From GAS188 sp963794475 (GTDB taxonomy: Bacteria; Pseudomonadota; Alphaproteobacteria; Rhizobiales; Beijerinckiaceae), in the NCBI GenBank assembly GCA_963794475.1, contig CAWCDW010000003.1, positions 1,054,001-1,118,000 on the forward strand: 64,000 nt of DNA. Direction: 5' to 3'. This document shows positions 25,417 through 34,061 of the stretch, in pieces. Position 1 is the stretch's first letter. Each line of letters begins with the position of its first letter. The notes under the pieces were generated by a model. The model was not told the origin of the DNA, did no database searches, and worked only from the letters and a program-made list of their open reading frames with translations. The position numbers and the translations under genes were made by a program.

Positions 25417-26325
25417 TTATCCCGAGGACGATCGCCGAAGTCGCGCGGCGAAAGCCCCATACTCGGCGAAGCGCGCGAGCGCCACGTCATAGCGCCGCAA
25501 GCGCGGCCTCACCGCCGCCTCGGGCCTTGCCTTCTCGTCGATCTCGATGAGCCACCAGCCGGGAAGATGCGTGCGGTTCGGACGAGCGGAGGCGGAAGGG
25601 GCGCCGATGACCGGGATGGGCCGATCCGGCCCCGGCACCGAGGCGATCGAGGCGCGGTGGTTATGGCCATGCAACACCGCTTCGCAACCGCGCCGGGCAA
25701 GCGTTTGTCGCAGACGTGACCCGTCGGTGAGCTGGCGCAGGCGCCGCGCCCCGCCCTTGTGGGGAGGGTGATGAATAAGCACGATGCGGATCATTTCTTC
25801 TTCGCGAAGCCTGGCCAGGAGCGCGTCCAGCCGCTCGATTTGAGCCGAGCCGAGCCGTCCGGCGGCGACGAAGACGGGAGTGGGCACGCCCGTCGAGAGG
25901 CCGATGAGCGCCACCCGGCCGCGCCGCTTGAGAAAGGGAAAGCTCGGCTCGCTCTTTCCGTCGCTTTGCATCCACGGGCCGATCGCCGGGGTGAGCGCCG
26001 CGGCCGAGCCGCTCACATAAATGTCGTGATTGCCCGGGATGGCGCTCACGCCTTCGGGCGTGCCCAAGCTCTCGAGAAAGCGGCGCGTCGTCGCGAATTC
26101 TGACGCGAGCCCGATATTGGCGAAATCGCCCGTCACCGCGATGTGGTCGGGCCGCTCGGCCTTCACATCCGCGATCAGCGCGGAAAGAATGTCCATGTCC
26201 TGCGCATCCGCGCGTCCGAGCCGCCAATTGGCGTATCCCGTGAGCCGTTTGTTCATGAGCTCGCGCAAGCGCACCGGCGGCAAGGGCCCAAGATGCGGAT
26301 CGGAGAGATGGGCGAGGCGAAACAT
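25417..26325 (-). CDS. Calcineurin-like metallophosphoesterase
   Basis: The 302-residue protein has all the metal-binding motifs of this superfamily in order: LSDPHLG (Asp-x-His), VTGDFANIG, IPGNHDIY, LIHHPPHKG and LHGHNHRA. It is therefore a predicted two-metal phosphoesterase, possibly a cAMP-phosphodiesterase-like or nucleotide hydrolase; the substrate is unknown. The start MFRLAHLSDPHLG at 26325 fits the fold; an ATG four codons upstream is equally possible. It is divergent from the HAD hydrolase gene, with about 225 bp between them for two promoters. Confidence 0.92.
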   Translation of the reverse strand: MFRLAHLSDPHLGPLPPVRLRELMNKRLTGYANWRLGRADAQDMDILSALIADVKAERPDHIAVTGDFANIGLASEFATTRRFLESLGTPEGVSAIPGNHDIYVSGSAAALTPAIGPWMQSDGKSEPSFPFLKRRGRVALIGLSTGVPTPVFVAAGRLGSAQIERLDALLARLREEEMIRIVLIHHPPHKGGARRLRQLTDGSRLRQTLARRGCEAVLHGHNHRASIASVPGPDRPIPVIGAPSASARPNRTHLPGWWLIEIDEKARPEAAVRPRLRRYDVALARFAEYGAFAARLRRSSSG

Positions 26326-26551
26326 GAACGAGACCATGGGTCCTGCGCGGCGTGGTGGATCATAGCGGCCGCGAGGCTCGACGCCAGCTTCTCCCGCTCT
26401 CCCGGCCGCACACCGAATCGAGGCGGCGAGGACGCGAGCCTGCCACTGTAGCGCCTCGTGATCTCAAAGCCTGGAATTTTTCTCAGCGATCGGATAGGGC
26501 TCGCGCCCCGGCGAGCGCGGCCGGCGTTGCGTCATCGGATGAATAGCCCAG

Positions 26552-27169
26552 ATGCCAAGGATCGACACCGTCATTTTCGACGTCGGCAACGTCCTCCTCG
26601 ATTGGAACCCCCGCCATCTCTACCGCAACCTCTTCGCCGACGAAGAGCGCATGGAGTGGTTTCTCGCGAATATCTGCACGCCCGCCTGGAATTTGGAGCA
26701 GGATCGCGGCCGCTCCTTCGCCGAGGCCGTGCGGGAGCTCGTCTCGCGCCACCCGGAATGGGAGCGCGAGATCCGGGCCTTCGACGAGCGCTGGCAGGAG
26801 ATGATCCCGGGCGAGATCGCGGCCAGCATCGCGCTCCTCTCGCCCCTGAAGCAAAAAGGCATCCGGCTTTTCGCGCTCACCAATTTTTCGCGCGAGAAAT
26901 ATGAGGAGACCTTTGCCCGCTTCGCCTTCTTGCGCGAGTTCGAGGGCATTATCGTTTCCGGGCAGGAGCGGCTGCTGAAACCCGATGCGGCGATCTTTCG
27001 CCTGTTCCTCGATCGCTACGCTCGTGAAGCGTCGCGCTGTCTCTTCATCGATGATTCGGCGCGCAACGTGGAGGGCGCAAGACGCATCGGGATGGAGGCC
27101 GTTCAATTCACGGACGCCGCGAGCCTCGAGCGCGATCTCGAGCGGCTCGGATTGTTGGAGGCTTCGTAG
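26552..27169 (+). CDS. HAD superfamily hydrolase (subfamily IA, YihX-like)
   Basis: The 205-residue protein has HAD motif I IFDVGNVLLDWNP (the DxGN form seen in YihX-like alpha-D-glucose-1-phosphate phosphatases and haloacid-dehalogenase-like enzymes), motif II LTNFS, the Lys of LLKPDAAIF and motif IV FIDDSARNVEGA. It is a predicted small-molecule phosphatase. The physiological substrate is not evident; a role with the distant glycogen genes is only speculation. It is monocistronic by spacing, 193 bp before hisB, and a GCCCG...CGGGC inverted repeat follows its stop without a T-tail. Confidence 0.92.
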   Translation: MPRIDTVIFDVGNVLLDWNPRHLYRNLFADEERMEWFLANICTPAWNLEQDRGRSFAEAVRELVSRHPEWEREIRAFDERWQEMIPGEIAASIALLSPLKQKGIRLFALTNFSREKYEETFARFAFLREFEGIIVSGQERLLKPDAAIFRLFLDRYAREASRCLFIDDSARNVEGARRIGMEAVQFTDAASLERDLERLGLLEAS

Positions 27170-27362
27170 GCCCGCGCGATCGGGCTTGAGCTTCCAGCGG
27201 GGAAGCCTTGCCGACCTTGGCCAAGTCAGCCTCCGAGCCATTGCGAAAATCTATATCATTTTGCGCCAAGAGAGTGCGATAAGGCAGGCGGATGGGGCCG
27301 GATGTGTCGGTCGCCTCGATGCCACAAGCTTTAGAAAACCGGGTCGCCCCACGGAACAAGTC

Positions 27363-27950
27363 ATGCGTCATGCCAAGGTGAGCCGCGCAACAGCGGAAAC
27401 GAAGATCGAGGTGGAAATCGGCCTCGACGGGCAAGGCCGCGCCGAGATCGAGACCGGCGTCGGCTTCCTCGACCACATGCTGGACCTTTTCGCCCGCCAC
27501 GGCCTCTTCGATCTCGCCGTGAAGGCCAAGGGCGATACGCATGTTGACGATCATCATACGGTCGAGGATGTCGGCATTGCGCTCGGCGAGGCCTTCATGA
27601 AGGCGCTCGGCGACAAGAAGGGGATTTGCCGATACGGCGACATCCGCCTGCCGATGGACGAGGCGCTGGCGCTCGTCGCGGTGGATGTCTCGGGCCGTCC
27701 CTTTCTCGTCTTCGAGGCGCCCTTTGCGTCCTCCCGGATCGGCAGCTTCGACACCCAACTCGTGCGCGAATGGTTCCAGGCCTTCGCGGTGAATGCCCGG
27801 ATTACGCTGCACGCGGAAATTTCGCGCGGCGTCAACGATCATCATTTGGCCGAGGCGCTTTTCAAGGGCCTCGCGCGCGCTCTGCGTCAAGCTGTCGCTC
27901 CCGATCCGCGGGAGGCGGATCGTGTCCCTTCCACCAAGGGCGCGCTGTAG
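27363..27950 (+). CDS. hisB: Imidazoleglycerol-phosphate dehydratase HisB
   Basis: HisB dehydrates imidazoleglycerol phosphate in histidine synthesis. The 195-residue, single-domain protein has the two metal-binding motif blocks: GFLDHMLDLFARHG and DDHHTVEDVGIALGEA, then a second DHHLAEALFKGLARAL and the C-terminal STKG. The ATG at 27363 gives the conserved start RHAKVSRATAETKIEV; longer open reading upstream is chance. It opens the run hisB-DUF2628-hisH-hisA-hisF-hisE-coaA, the standard Hyphomicrobiales arrangement, so it is probably the first gene of the operon. Confidence 0.97.
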   Translation: MRHAKVSRATAETKIEVEIGLDGQGRAEIETGVGFLDHMLDLFARHGLFDLAVKAKGDTHVDDHHTVEDVGIALGEAFMKALGDKKGICRYGDIRLPMDEALALVAVDVSGRPFLVFEAPFASSRIGSFDTQLVREWFQAFAVNARITLHAEISRGVNDHHLAEALFKGLARALRQAVAPDPREADRVPSTKGAL

Positions 27951-27992
27951 AAAAAGGCCATTCGGCGAAAATCGGGCCCGAAAGGATCGAGA

Positions 27993-28491
27993 ATGCGGCT
28001 CTTCACGGTGTATTGGCCTCAAAGCAGCAGCTCGGCCGCGCCGGGGCCTGCGCTCGATGAAACGGTGTTCGTTCGCGACGGCTTTCATTTCTGGGCATTC
28101 CTTCTTGGCCCACTTTGGTGCTTGTGGCGCGGGCTTTGGCTGCCGGCGCTTGCTGGTCCTTGCGCTGGGCGCCGTCCTTGCGGGAATTGGCCGGGCTCTT
28201 CACCTCCCTGCCGAGACGCAGATTTTGGCCGAGCTCGTGCTTGCACTCCTCGTCGGGCTCGAGGCGCCCAATCTGCGCCGCTTCGGCTTGCGGCGCCGGG
28301 GCTATGTCGAGTGCGGCAGCGTCGCCGCGAGAAATCTCACCGATGCCGAGGCGATCTTCTTCGGCCAACAGGCCTCGTCCCGACCGGAGCCGCAACCGGG
28401 CTCTCCTCCTTCGCCGGAGCCGGGCTTTCACAGGCGTGGGCCGGCCGGAGAGGAAGTGGTCGGACTATTCCCCGAGTATCGCGGGCGATGA
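27993..28491 (+). pseudogene. DUF2628 small membrane protein, interrupted by a +1 frameshift
   Basis: DUF2628 proteins of unknown function are regularly found between hisB and hisH in Hyphomicrobiales. The first part (MRLFTVYWPQ to RDGFHFWAFLLGPLWCLWRGLW) is in one frame; the second part (LLVLALGAVLAGIGRALHLP, then LLVGLEAPNLRRFGLRRRGY) is in the next frame. A single surplus G near 28152 (CTTGCTGG for CTTCTGG) explains this: its removal gives an uninterrupted 165-residue protein with two hydrophobic segments. Its stop overlaps the hisH start by four bases (ATGA), so the gene appears to belong to the operon. Confidence 0.82.
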
Positions 28492-29138
28492 AGGTCGCCA
28501 TCGTCGATTACGGCTCCGGCAATTTGCATTCGGCGCGCAAGGCTTTCGAGCGCGCCGTGCGGGAGATGGCGCTATCGGCCGCGATCGAGGTGACGGCCGA
28601 CCCTGCCGTCGTGCGCCTTGCCGATCGGATCGTGCTGCCGGGCGTCGGCGCCTTCGGGGATTGCGCACGGGGCCTTCGCGCCATCGCCGGCATGGCGGAA
28701 GCCCTCGAAGAGGCGGTCAGGCGGCGCGGGGCGCCCTTCCTCGGCATTTGCGTCGGCATGCAGCTCTTGGCGGAGCGCGGTCGCGAATATGGCGTGGTTC
28801 CGGGCCTTGGCTGGATCGGCGGCGAGGTCGTGGCGATCGAGCCTCGGGATCCGGCCGTGAAAATTCCTCACATGGGATGGAACACGATCCTGCAGCGCCA
28901 AGATCATCCCTTGCTTGCCGGAATTCCAACGAGCGACGCGGGGTGGCACGCCTATTTCGTGCATTCATTTCATTTGCGCGTCGCGAATGCGAAAGACCTC
29001 GTCGCTGAAACCGAGCACGGCGGGCGGATCACCGCCATGGTGGCTCGCGACAACATCGCGGGCACGCAATTTCATCCTGAAAAGAGCCAGAAACTCGGCC
29101 TCAATCTGATCTCGAACTTCCTCGCTTGGCGGCCATGA
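28488..29138 (+). CDS. hisH: Imidazole glycerol phosphate synthase glutaminase subunit HisH
   Basis: HisH is the class-I glutamine amidotransferase that delivers ammonia to HisF. The protein has VAIVDYGSGNLHSARKAFE at the start, the oxyanion region LPGVGAFGDC, the nucleophile elbow FLGICVGMQLL (Cys), PHMGWN, and the catalytic His/Glu in GTQFHPEKSQ. Length is 216 residues, normal. Its ATG overlaps the DUF2628 stop and its TGA overlaps the hisA start (both ATGA), indicating tight translational coupling. Confidence 0.97.
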   Translation: MKVAIVDYGSGNLHSARKAFERAVREMALSAAIEVTADPAVVRLADRIVLPGVGAFGDCARGLRAIAGMAEALEEAVRRRGAPFLGICVGMQLLAERGREYGVVPGLGWIGGEVVAIEPRDPAVKIPHMGWNTILQRQDHPLLAGIPTSDAGWHAYFVHSFHLRVANAKDLVAETEHGGRITAMVARDNIAGTQFHPEKSQKLGLNLISNFLAWRP

Positions 29139-29888
29139 TCCTCTTTCCCGCCATCGATCTCAAGGAAGGCCGCTGCGTGCGCCTGCGGCAAGGCGACATG
29201 GCGCAAGCGACAGTCTTCAACAACGACCCCGCCGCGCAAGCGAAGGCCTTCGCGCAAGACGGCTTCGATTGGCTCCACGTCGTCGATCTCGACGGCGCTT
29301 TTGCGGGCCGTCCGGCGAATGCGGCGGCGATCGAGAGCGATCTTGAGCGTCTCGAAGCTCGCGATCCAGCTCGGCGGCGGCATTCGCGACCTTGCGACCG
29401 TGGAGGCCTGGCTCGACCGCGGCGTGCGCCGTGTCGTGCTCGGCACGGCGGCGGTGCGCGATCCGGCTTTCGTCAAGGCCGCGGCCAGGAAATTTCCGGA
29501 GCGGGTCGCGGTCGGCATCGATGCGCGCGACGGCCGCGTGGCGGTCGAGGGATGGGCCGCGACCTCCGATCTCGAGGTAACGGCGCTGGCGCGGCGTTTC
29601 GAGGATAGCGGGGTATGCGCGCTCATCCACACGGACATCGCACGCGATGGCATGCTGTCGGGCCTCAATCTCGACGCCACCCTGGCGCTCGCCGAGGCGG
29701 TGGAGATTCCGGTCATCGCGTCGGGAGGCCTCTCCTCGATGGCCGATATCGAGCGCCTCACTGAGCCTCGTTGCGCGCGGCTTGCCGGCGCGATCGCGGG
29801 GCGAGCGCTCTATGACGGGCGCGTCGAGGCGCGGCGCGCGCTTGCCATGCTCGGCAAAAACGAAGCGAGGACTCCAAACGCTCGATAG
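29135..29888 (+). pseudogene. hisA: HisA (ProFAR isomerase), interrupted by a +1 frameshift
   Basis: HisA isomerises ProFAR to PRFAR on a (beta/alpha)8 barrel. The first part, MILFPAIDLKEGRCVRLRQG to VDLDGAFAGRPANAAAIES, ends near 29338; the rest, from LSVSKLAIQLGGGIRDLATV onward, with GTAAVRDP and HTDIARDGMLSG, is in the next frame. Dropping one base near 29339 joins them as AAIESILSVSKLAIQLGGG, matching the family, and gives 251 codons. Both catalytic aspartates (PAIDLK and TDIARDG) are present. The gene overlaps hisH (ATGA) and lies 91 bp before hisF. An intact copy elsewhere would be needed for prototrophy if the shift is real. Confidence 0.92.
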
Positions 29889-29979
29889 CGCGCGCCGAGC
29901 GGCCCGATTCGCCTCGCGCTCGACGAAGCGCGTGCGCGATTCTCCTGGACTGGCGCGGCTCGGCATGCGAACGGGCGTC

Positions 29980-30758
29980 ATGCTGAAAACCCGCATCATC
30001 CCTTGCCTCGACGTGAAGGACGGGCGTGTTGTGAAGGGCGTGCGCTTCGTCGACCTCGTCGATGCGGGCGATCCGGTCGAGGCCGCGAAGGCCTATGATG
30101 CCGCCGGCGCCGATGAGATGTGCTTTCTCGACATCACGGCGAGCCATGAGGGCCGTGGCATCTTGCTCGATGTCGTGGCGCGCACCGCCGAGGTCTGCTT
30201 CATGCCGCTCACCGTGGGCGGCGGCGTGCGCACGCTCGACGATATTCGCGCGCTTCTTCTTGCCGGCGCCGACAAGGTCTCGATCAATACGGCGGCGGTG
30301 AAGGACCGCGGCTTCGTGAAAGCAGGCGGCGGAGAAATTCGGCGATCAATGCATCACGGTGGCGATCGACGCGAAGCGCGTCGGTGAGGCGGGCAGCGGC
30401 GCCGCGCTGGGAGATCTTCACCCATGGCGGGCGTCAGGCGACGGGCATCGACGCGCTCGCCTTCGCCGAGGAGGTGGTGGCAAACGGTGCGGGCGAGATC
30501 CTCCTCACCTCGATGGATCGCGACGGCTCGAAGGCCGGCTACGACATCGCGTTGACGCGCGCCGTCGCCGACCGCGTTTCCGTGCCGGTCGTCGCCTCCG
30601 GCGGTGTCGGCGCGCTCGAGCATCTGGTCGAAGGCGTGCGTGACGGGCATGCGAGCGCGGTGCTCGCCGCCTCGATCTTCCATTTTGGAGAGTTCACCAT
30701 ACACGAGGCAAAGCTGCATCTGCGCGATGCCGGAATCGCGGTGAGGATGGATCGATGA
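29980..30758 (+). pseudogene. hisF: HisF (imidazole glycerol phosphate synthase cyclase), two +1 frameshifts
   Basis: HisF makes imidazoleglycerol phosphate and AICAR from PRFAR and ammonia. The first part, MLKTRIIPCLDVKDGRVVKG to KVSINTAAVKDRGFVK, is one frame; a short middle part, KFGDQCITVAIDAKRVG, is in the second; the end, PRWEIFTHGGRQATGIDALA and EILLTSMDRDGSKAGYD, is in the third. An extra A near 30324 (GCAGGCGGCGGAG for GCGGCGGCGGAG) gives AAAEKFGDQC, and another extra base between about 30384 and 30402 fixes the second joint. Removing both leaves 259 codons, the normal size. Catalytic Asp residues in CLDVKDG and SMDRDG are intact. Its stop overlaps hisE. Confidence 0.92.
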
Positions 30759-31081
30759 CGACGCCCTTCACGCTCGCTGATCTCGAACGCATCATCGCCG
30801 AGCGCTCCTCCGCGAGCCCGAATGATTCATGGACCGCGAAGCTTCTCGCCAAGGGTCCGGCGCGCGTGGCGAAGAAGCTCGGCGAGGAGGCGGTCGAGAC
30901 CGTGATCGCCGCGGTCGAGAACGACAAGGAAGCCTTGATCGGCGAGAGCGCCGATCTTCTTTATCACCTCCTCGTCCTGCTTCGCGCGCGGGGCGTTTTG
31001 GTGCAAGATGTGCTCGACGAGCTCGAGCGCCGCCGCGCCCAATCCGGCCTTTCCGAAAAGGCGGCGCGCGGCGACGCTTGA
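30755..31081 (+). CDS. hisE: Phosphoribosyl-ATP pyrophosphatase HisE
   Basis: HisE hydrolyses PR-ATP to PR-AMP, the second histidine step. The 108-residue protein is a single-domain MazG-fold enzyme with the helical metal-binding motif KKLGEEAVETVIAA and, further on, ESADLLYHLLVLL. The length is typical of stand-alone HisE. The ATG overlaps the hisF TGA (ATGA). hisI (PR-AMP cyclohydrolase) is not in the window, as is usual for Hyphomicrobiales where it is elsewhere. coaA follows 40 bp downstream. Confidence 0.97.
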   Translation: MTTPFTLADLERIIAERSSASPNDSWTAKLLAKGPARVAKKLGEEAVETVIAAVENDKEALIGESADLLYHLLVLLRARGVLVQDVLDELERRRAQSGLSEKAARGDA

Positions 31082-31121
31082 CGGCGTCCGGTGCCGGACG
31101 CCGGAAGAACAGGGTCTCTGG

Positions 31122-32087
31122 ATGGACGAGCGTGCAGGCGAGTATTCGGTGGAAGGCGTCTCCCCCTATCGCGTCTTCACGCGCGACGAATGGGCGAAGC
31201 TTCGGGCCGACACGCCGTTGACGCTCAGCCTCGAGGATCTCGTCAAGCTGCAATCCTTGAGCGATCCGATCTCGCTCGAGGAGGTCGCGGCGATCTATCT
31301 GCCGCTGTCTCGCCTGCTCTCGCTCTATGTCGCCGCGACGCAGGGCCTGTTCAAGGCAACGCAGCGCTTCCTCATGGCCGAGGACGGCAAGATGCCATAC
31401 GTCATCGGTCTTGCGGGTTCAGTCTCGGTAGGCAAATCGACGACGGCGCGCATTCTCACCGCGCTGCTGTCGCGCTGGCCCAACACGCCGAAGGTGCAGC
31501 TCGTCACCACCGACGGCTTCCTCTTGCCGAACGCCGAGCTCAGCGCACGCGGCATCATGAACAAGAAGGGTTTTCCGGAAAGCTATGATACGCCGGCGCT
31601 CCTGCGCTTCCTCAGCGACGTCAAGGCAGGCAAGCGCAAGGTGCGCGCCCCCGTCTATTCGCACCTCGTCTATGACGTCGTGCCCGGAGAGGAAACTATC
31701 GTCGACCGGCCCGATATCCTCATCCTCGAAGGGCTCAACGTGCTCGAGCCGGTGAGACTGCCGAAGGAAGGCTCGGCCATCCCCTTCGTCTCGGATTACT
31801 TCGATTTCTCGATATATCTCGATGCCGACGAGGACGATCTCTATGTCTGGTATGTCGAGCGCTTCATGCGCTTGCGCGAGACGGCTTTCCGCGACCCCCG
31901 CTCGTTCTTCCGGCGCTTTGCGGAGCTCTCGGAGGAGCAAGCCCGCAAGACCGCCGAGGACATCTGGCGCAGCATCAACCTCCTGAATTTACGCGAGAAC
32001 ATCCTGCCGACCCGCCAGCGTGCCGACCTCATTTTGCGCAAGGGAGCGGAGCACCAGATCGTGGAAGTGGCGTTGCGCCGGCTATGA
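31122..32087 (+). CDS. coaA: Pantothenate kinase, type I (CoaA)
   Basis: CoaA phosphorylates pantothenate, the first and regulated step of CoA synthesis. The 321-residue protein has YRVFTRDEWAKLRADTPLTL near the start, the P-loop IGLAGSVSVGKSTTARIL, the TTDGFLLPNAEL segment, and YDVVPG and LEGLNVLE further on, all features of prokaryotic type I kinase. The ATG at 31122 (MDERAGEYSVEG) fits the family; an upstream in-frame start would add a tail that overlaps hisE. It is the last gene of the his run, as in other Hyphomicrobiales, and converges with the kinase gene at 32.3 kb. Confidence 0.96.
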   Translation: MDERAGEYSVEGVSPYRVFTRDEWAKLRADTPLTLSLEDLVKLQSLSDPISLEEVAAIYLPLSRLLSLYVAATQGLFKATQRFLMAEDGKMPYVIGLAGSVSVGKSTTARILTALLSRWPNTPKVQLVTTDGFLLPNAELSARGIMNKKGFPESYDTPALLRFLSDVKAGKRKVRAPVYSHLVYDVVPGEETIVDRPDILILEGLNVLEPVRLPKEGSAIPFVSDYFDFSIYLDADEDDLYVWYVERFMRLRETAFRDPRSFFRRFAELSEEQARKTAEDIWRSINLLNLRENILPTRQRADLILRKGAEHQIVEVALRRL

Positions 32088-32282
32088 ATTATTTGTAGCC
32101 AGCGAGTAATAAGAAGTTCAGACGAGGCGCTGTTTCGCCGGGTACTCGCAGGGGTCGGGAGGAGGTAAGCCTTTCAAATCAGCGCAAAGCTGGATCTCGA
32201 GGCTCGCGAGCTCGCCGCTGGCTGAATAAAATTGCCGGCTATGAGTCTGGCCTCGCCCGCCAAGGGAAACGCGTCGCCTGCC

Positions 32283-33284
32283 CTAGGCCGTGAGCCCTTC
32301 CTGCTGCGCCATTTCCTTCAGGCTTCGCTGGGGCCGGGCGCCAATGTGCTGGATCACCTCGGCGGCGGCCAGCGCGCCGAGCCTCAAGCATTCCTTATCC
32401 TCGAAACCACGCGCGAGCCCGAAGAGAAAGCCGCCCGCGAAGAGGTCGCCCGCTCCGGTGGTGTCGACGAGCCGGTCGATCGGGAAAGCCGGAATCTGGA
32501 CCGTGTCCTCGCGCGTCACCGTCATCGCGCCCAGCGCACCGCGGGTCACCACGCCGAGCGCGCCCGTTTCCCGCAAGCCTGCCACCGCGGTTTCGAAATC
32601 CTCGGTGGTGAACAGGCTCTTCAGTTCATGTTCGTTGGCGAAAAGAATATCGACGGTGCGCGAGCGCAAAAGTTCCATGAATTCGTCGCGATATCGGTCG
32701 ACGCAGAACGCGTCGGAGAGGGTGAGCGCGACTTTTCGTCCTGCGCCATGGGCGATGCGCGCGGCCTTGCGGAAGGCCTCCTTGGCGAGAGGCGGGTCCC
32801 AAAGATAGCCCTCGAGGTAAATAAAGGCGCTCACTTCCACCGCTTTGGCGGCCACATCCTCGGGGCCTAGTCCCTGGCAGGCGCCGAGATAAGTGTTCAT
32901 GGTCCGCTCGCCGTCAGGCGTCACCATGATGAAGGAGCGCGCGGTCGCCGGCCCCGAGGCCGCCGGGATCGTCTCGAAATCGACCCCGAAAGCGCGAATA
33001 TTCTGAGCGAAGAGGTCGCCCAGGGTATCCTTGCGGACCTTGCCGATGAAAGCCGCGCGGCCGCCGAGCGAGGCGACGCCGGACGCCGTGTTGGCGGCGC
33101 AGCCGCCAGAGATGATCTCGGCCGGCCCCATCGCGTGAAAGAGCGCCTCGGCGCGGCCCTCCTCGATCAGCGTCATCGCGCCCTTGTTGAGATGGTGCGC
33201 GGCTAAGAAATTATCGTCCGTCGGGGCGATCACATCGACAATGGCGTTGCCAATGCCAAGGACGTCATAGCGCGTTTCGGTCAT
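32283..33284 (-). CDS. PfkB-family kinase, probable adenosine kinase
   Basis: The 333-residue protein is a ribokinase/PfkB kinase. It has GIGNAIVDVIA at the start, the GGCAANTASGVASLGG substrate motif, and the C-terminal DTTGAGDLFAGGFLFGLARG with the catalytic Asp. The N-terminus and overall length match the alphaproteobacterial group annotated as adenosine kinase, which salvages adenosine to AMP, but sugar kinases of the same fold cannot be excluded. The second of two adjacent ATGs (33284) has GAGGG six bases upstream. Downstream it converges with coaA across a 195-bp gap in which I see nothing definite. Confidence 0.88.
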   Translation of the reverse strand: MTETRYDVLGIGNAIVDVIAPTDDNFLAAHHLNKGAMTLIEEGRAEALFHAMGPAEIISGGCAANTASGVASLGGRAAFIGKVRKDTLGDLFAQNIRAFGVDFETIPAASGPATARSFIMVTPDGERTMNTYLGACQGLGPEDVAAKAVEVSAFIYLEGYLWDPPLAKEAFRKAARIAHGAGRKVALTLSDAFCVDRYRDEFMELLRSRTVDILFANEHELKSLFTTEDFETAVAGLRETGALGVVTRGALGAMTVTREDTVQIPAFPIDRLVDTTGAGDLFAGGFLFGLARGFEDKECLRLGALAAAEVIQHIGARPQRSLKEMAQQEGLTA

Positions 33285-33422
33285 CATCCGCCCTCGGCTG
33301 AAAAAGATCACGGACGAGATGCTCCGCGACGCGGTGCCCTCTCGCATTCGCGCCCCGAAGGGTCAAGTCGAGGCCAAACCTTTGCCGAGGCCGCCGGCCG
33401 AAAGCGTCGCCAAAAATTCCGC

Positions 33423-34061
33423 TCAGCCGCGGCGCGCCGAGCGAATGCGCAAAATGAGCGCGCCGGTCCCGCCGAGGCCAGCGCCCGCCTCCTCGAAGCC
33501 GATGACGAGGCCCCGCAAATCCGGCATGGCGAGCCAAAGCGGCACGGCGCGCCGCAGCACGCCGCGTTCCCCCGCAAGCGCAGGGTCCGGACCGCCCTTG
33601 CCCGTGATGACGATCGCGGTTTTCTTGCCGCTCGCCTGGCAATCATGCAGAAAGGCAAGAAGCCGTCGACGCGCCTCTTCCTGGCGCAGTCCATGCAAGT
33701 CGATCACGGCGCCGGGAGCGGTCCTGCCTCGGCGCAGCCGCTGCAGGAGCCGGCGCTCGAGCGTCGCGAGCGGCGGGTGAAGAGGGCCTGCGTCGGTGGG
33801 GCGCTCCCGGTCTCGCGGACGGGAAATGGGGTCTGGGTCCCGCGCCGAGGAAGCCGCCTGATCCTTGCGTGCCGGCGGCGCCTCGGCGAGAACTTCGGGC
33901 GGGGCTTTGCCTCGCAGCGGCTTTATGCTGCGCGCCACCTCGGCCCAGAGGCGTAGATCCTCCTCGGTCACCCGGCTGCGCGGCCGGCCCGGAGTGCCGC
34001 GCTTGGGACCGTTGCGGGTCGGCGCGCCAGGGTCCGACGCATTTCGGCCCGGCCTTTTCAT
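33423..34061 (-). CDS. Smr/MutS2-type domain protein
   Basis: The 212-residue protein has a charged, low-complexity N-terminal half and a C-terminal Smr domain (about 115-205), with VIDLHGLRQEEARRRLL, IVITGKGG, and a degraded form of the final HGG-x-GA-x-YV motif (GLGGTGALILRIR). Smr domains are nucleic-acid nicking/binding modules; this stand-alone small protein family is common in alphaproteobacteria next to mltA and Tim44. Its ATG overlaps the mltA stop by four bases (ATGA). The biological role is not established by the sequence. Confidence 0.9.
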   Translation of the reverse strand: MKRPGRNASDPGAPTRNGPKRGTPGRPRSRVTEEDLRLWAEVARSIKPLRGKAPPEVLAEAPPARKDQAASSARDPDPISRPRDRERPTDAGPLHPPLATLERRLLQRLRRGRTAPGAVIDLHGLRQEEARRRLLAFLHDCQASGKKTAIVITGKGGPDPALAGERGVLRRAVPLWLAMPDLRGLVIGFEEAGAGLGGTGALILRIRSARRG

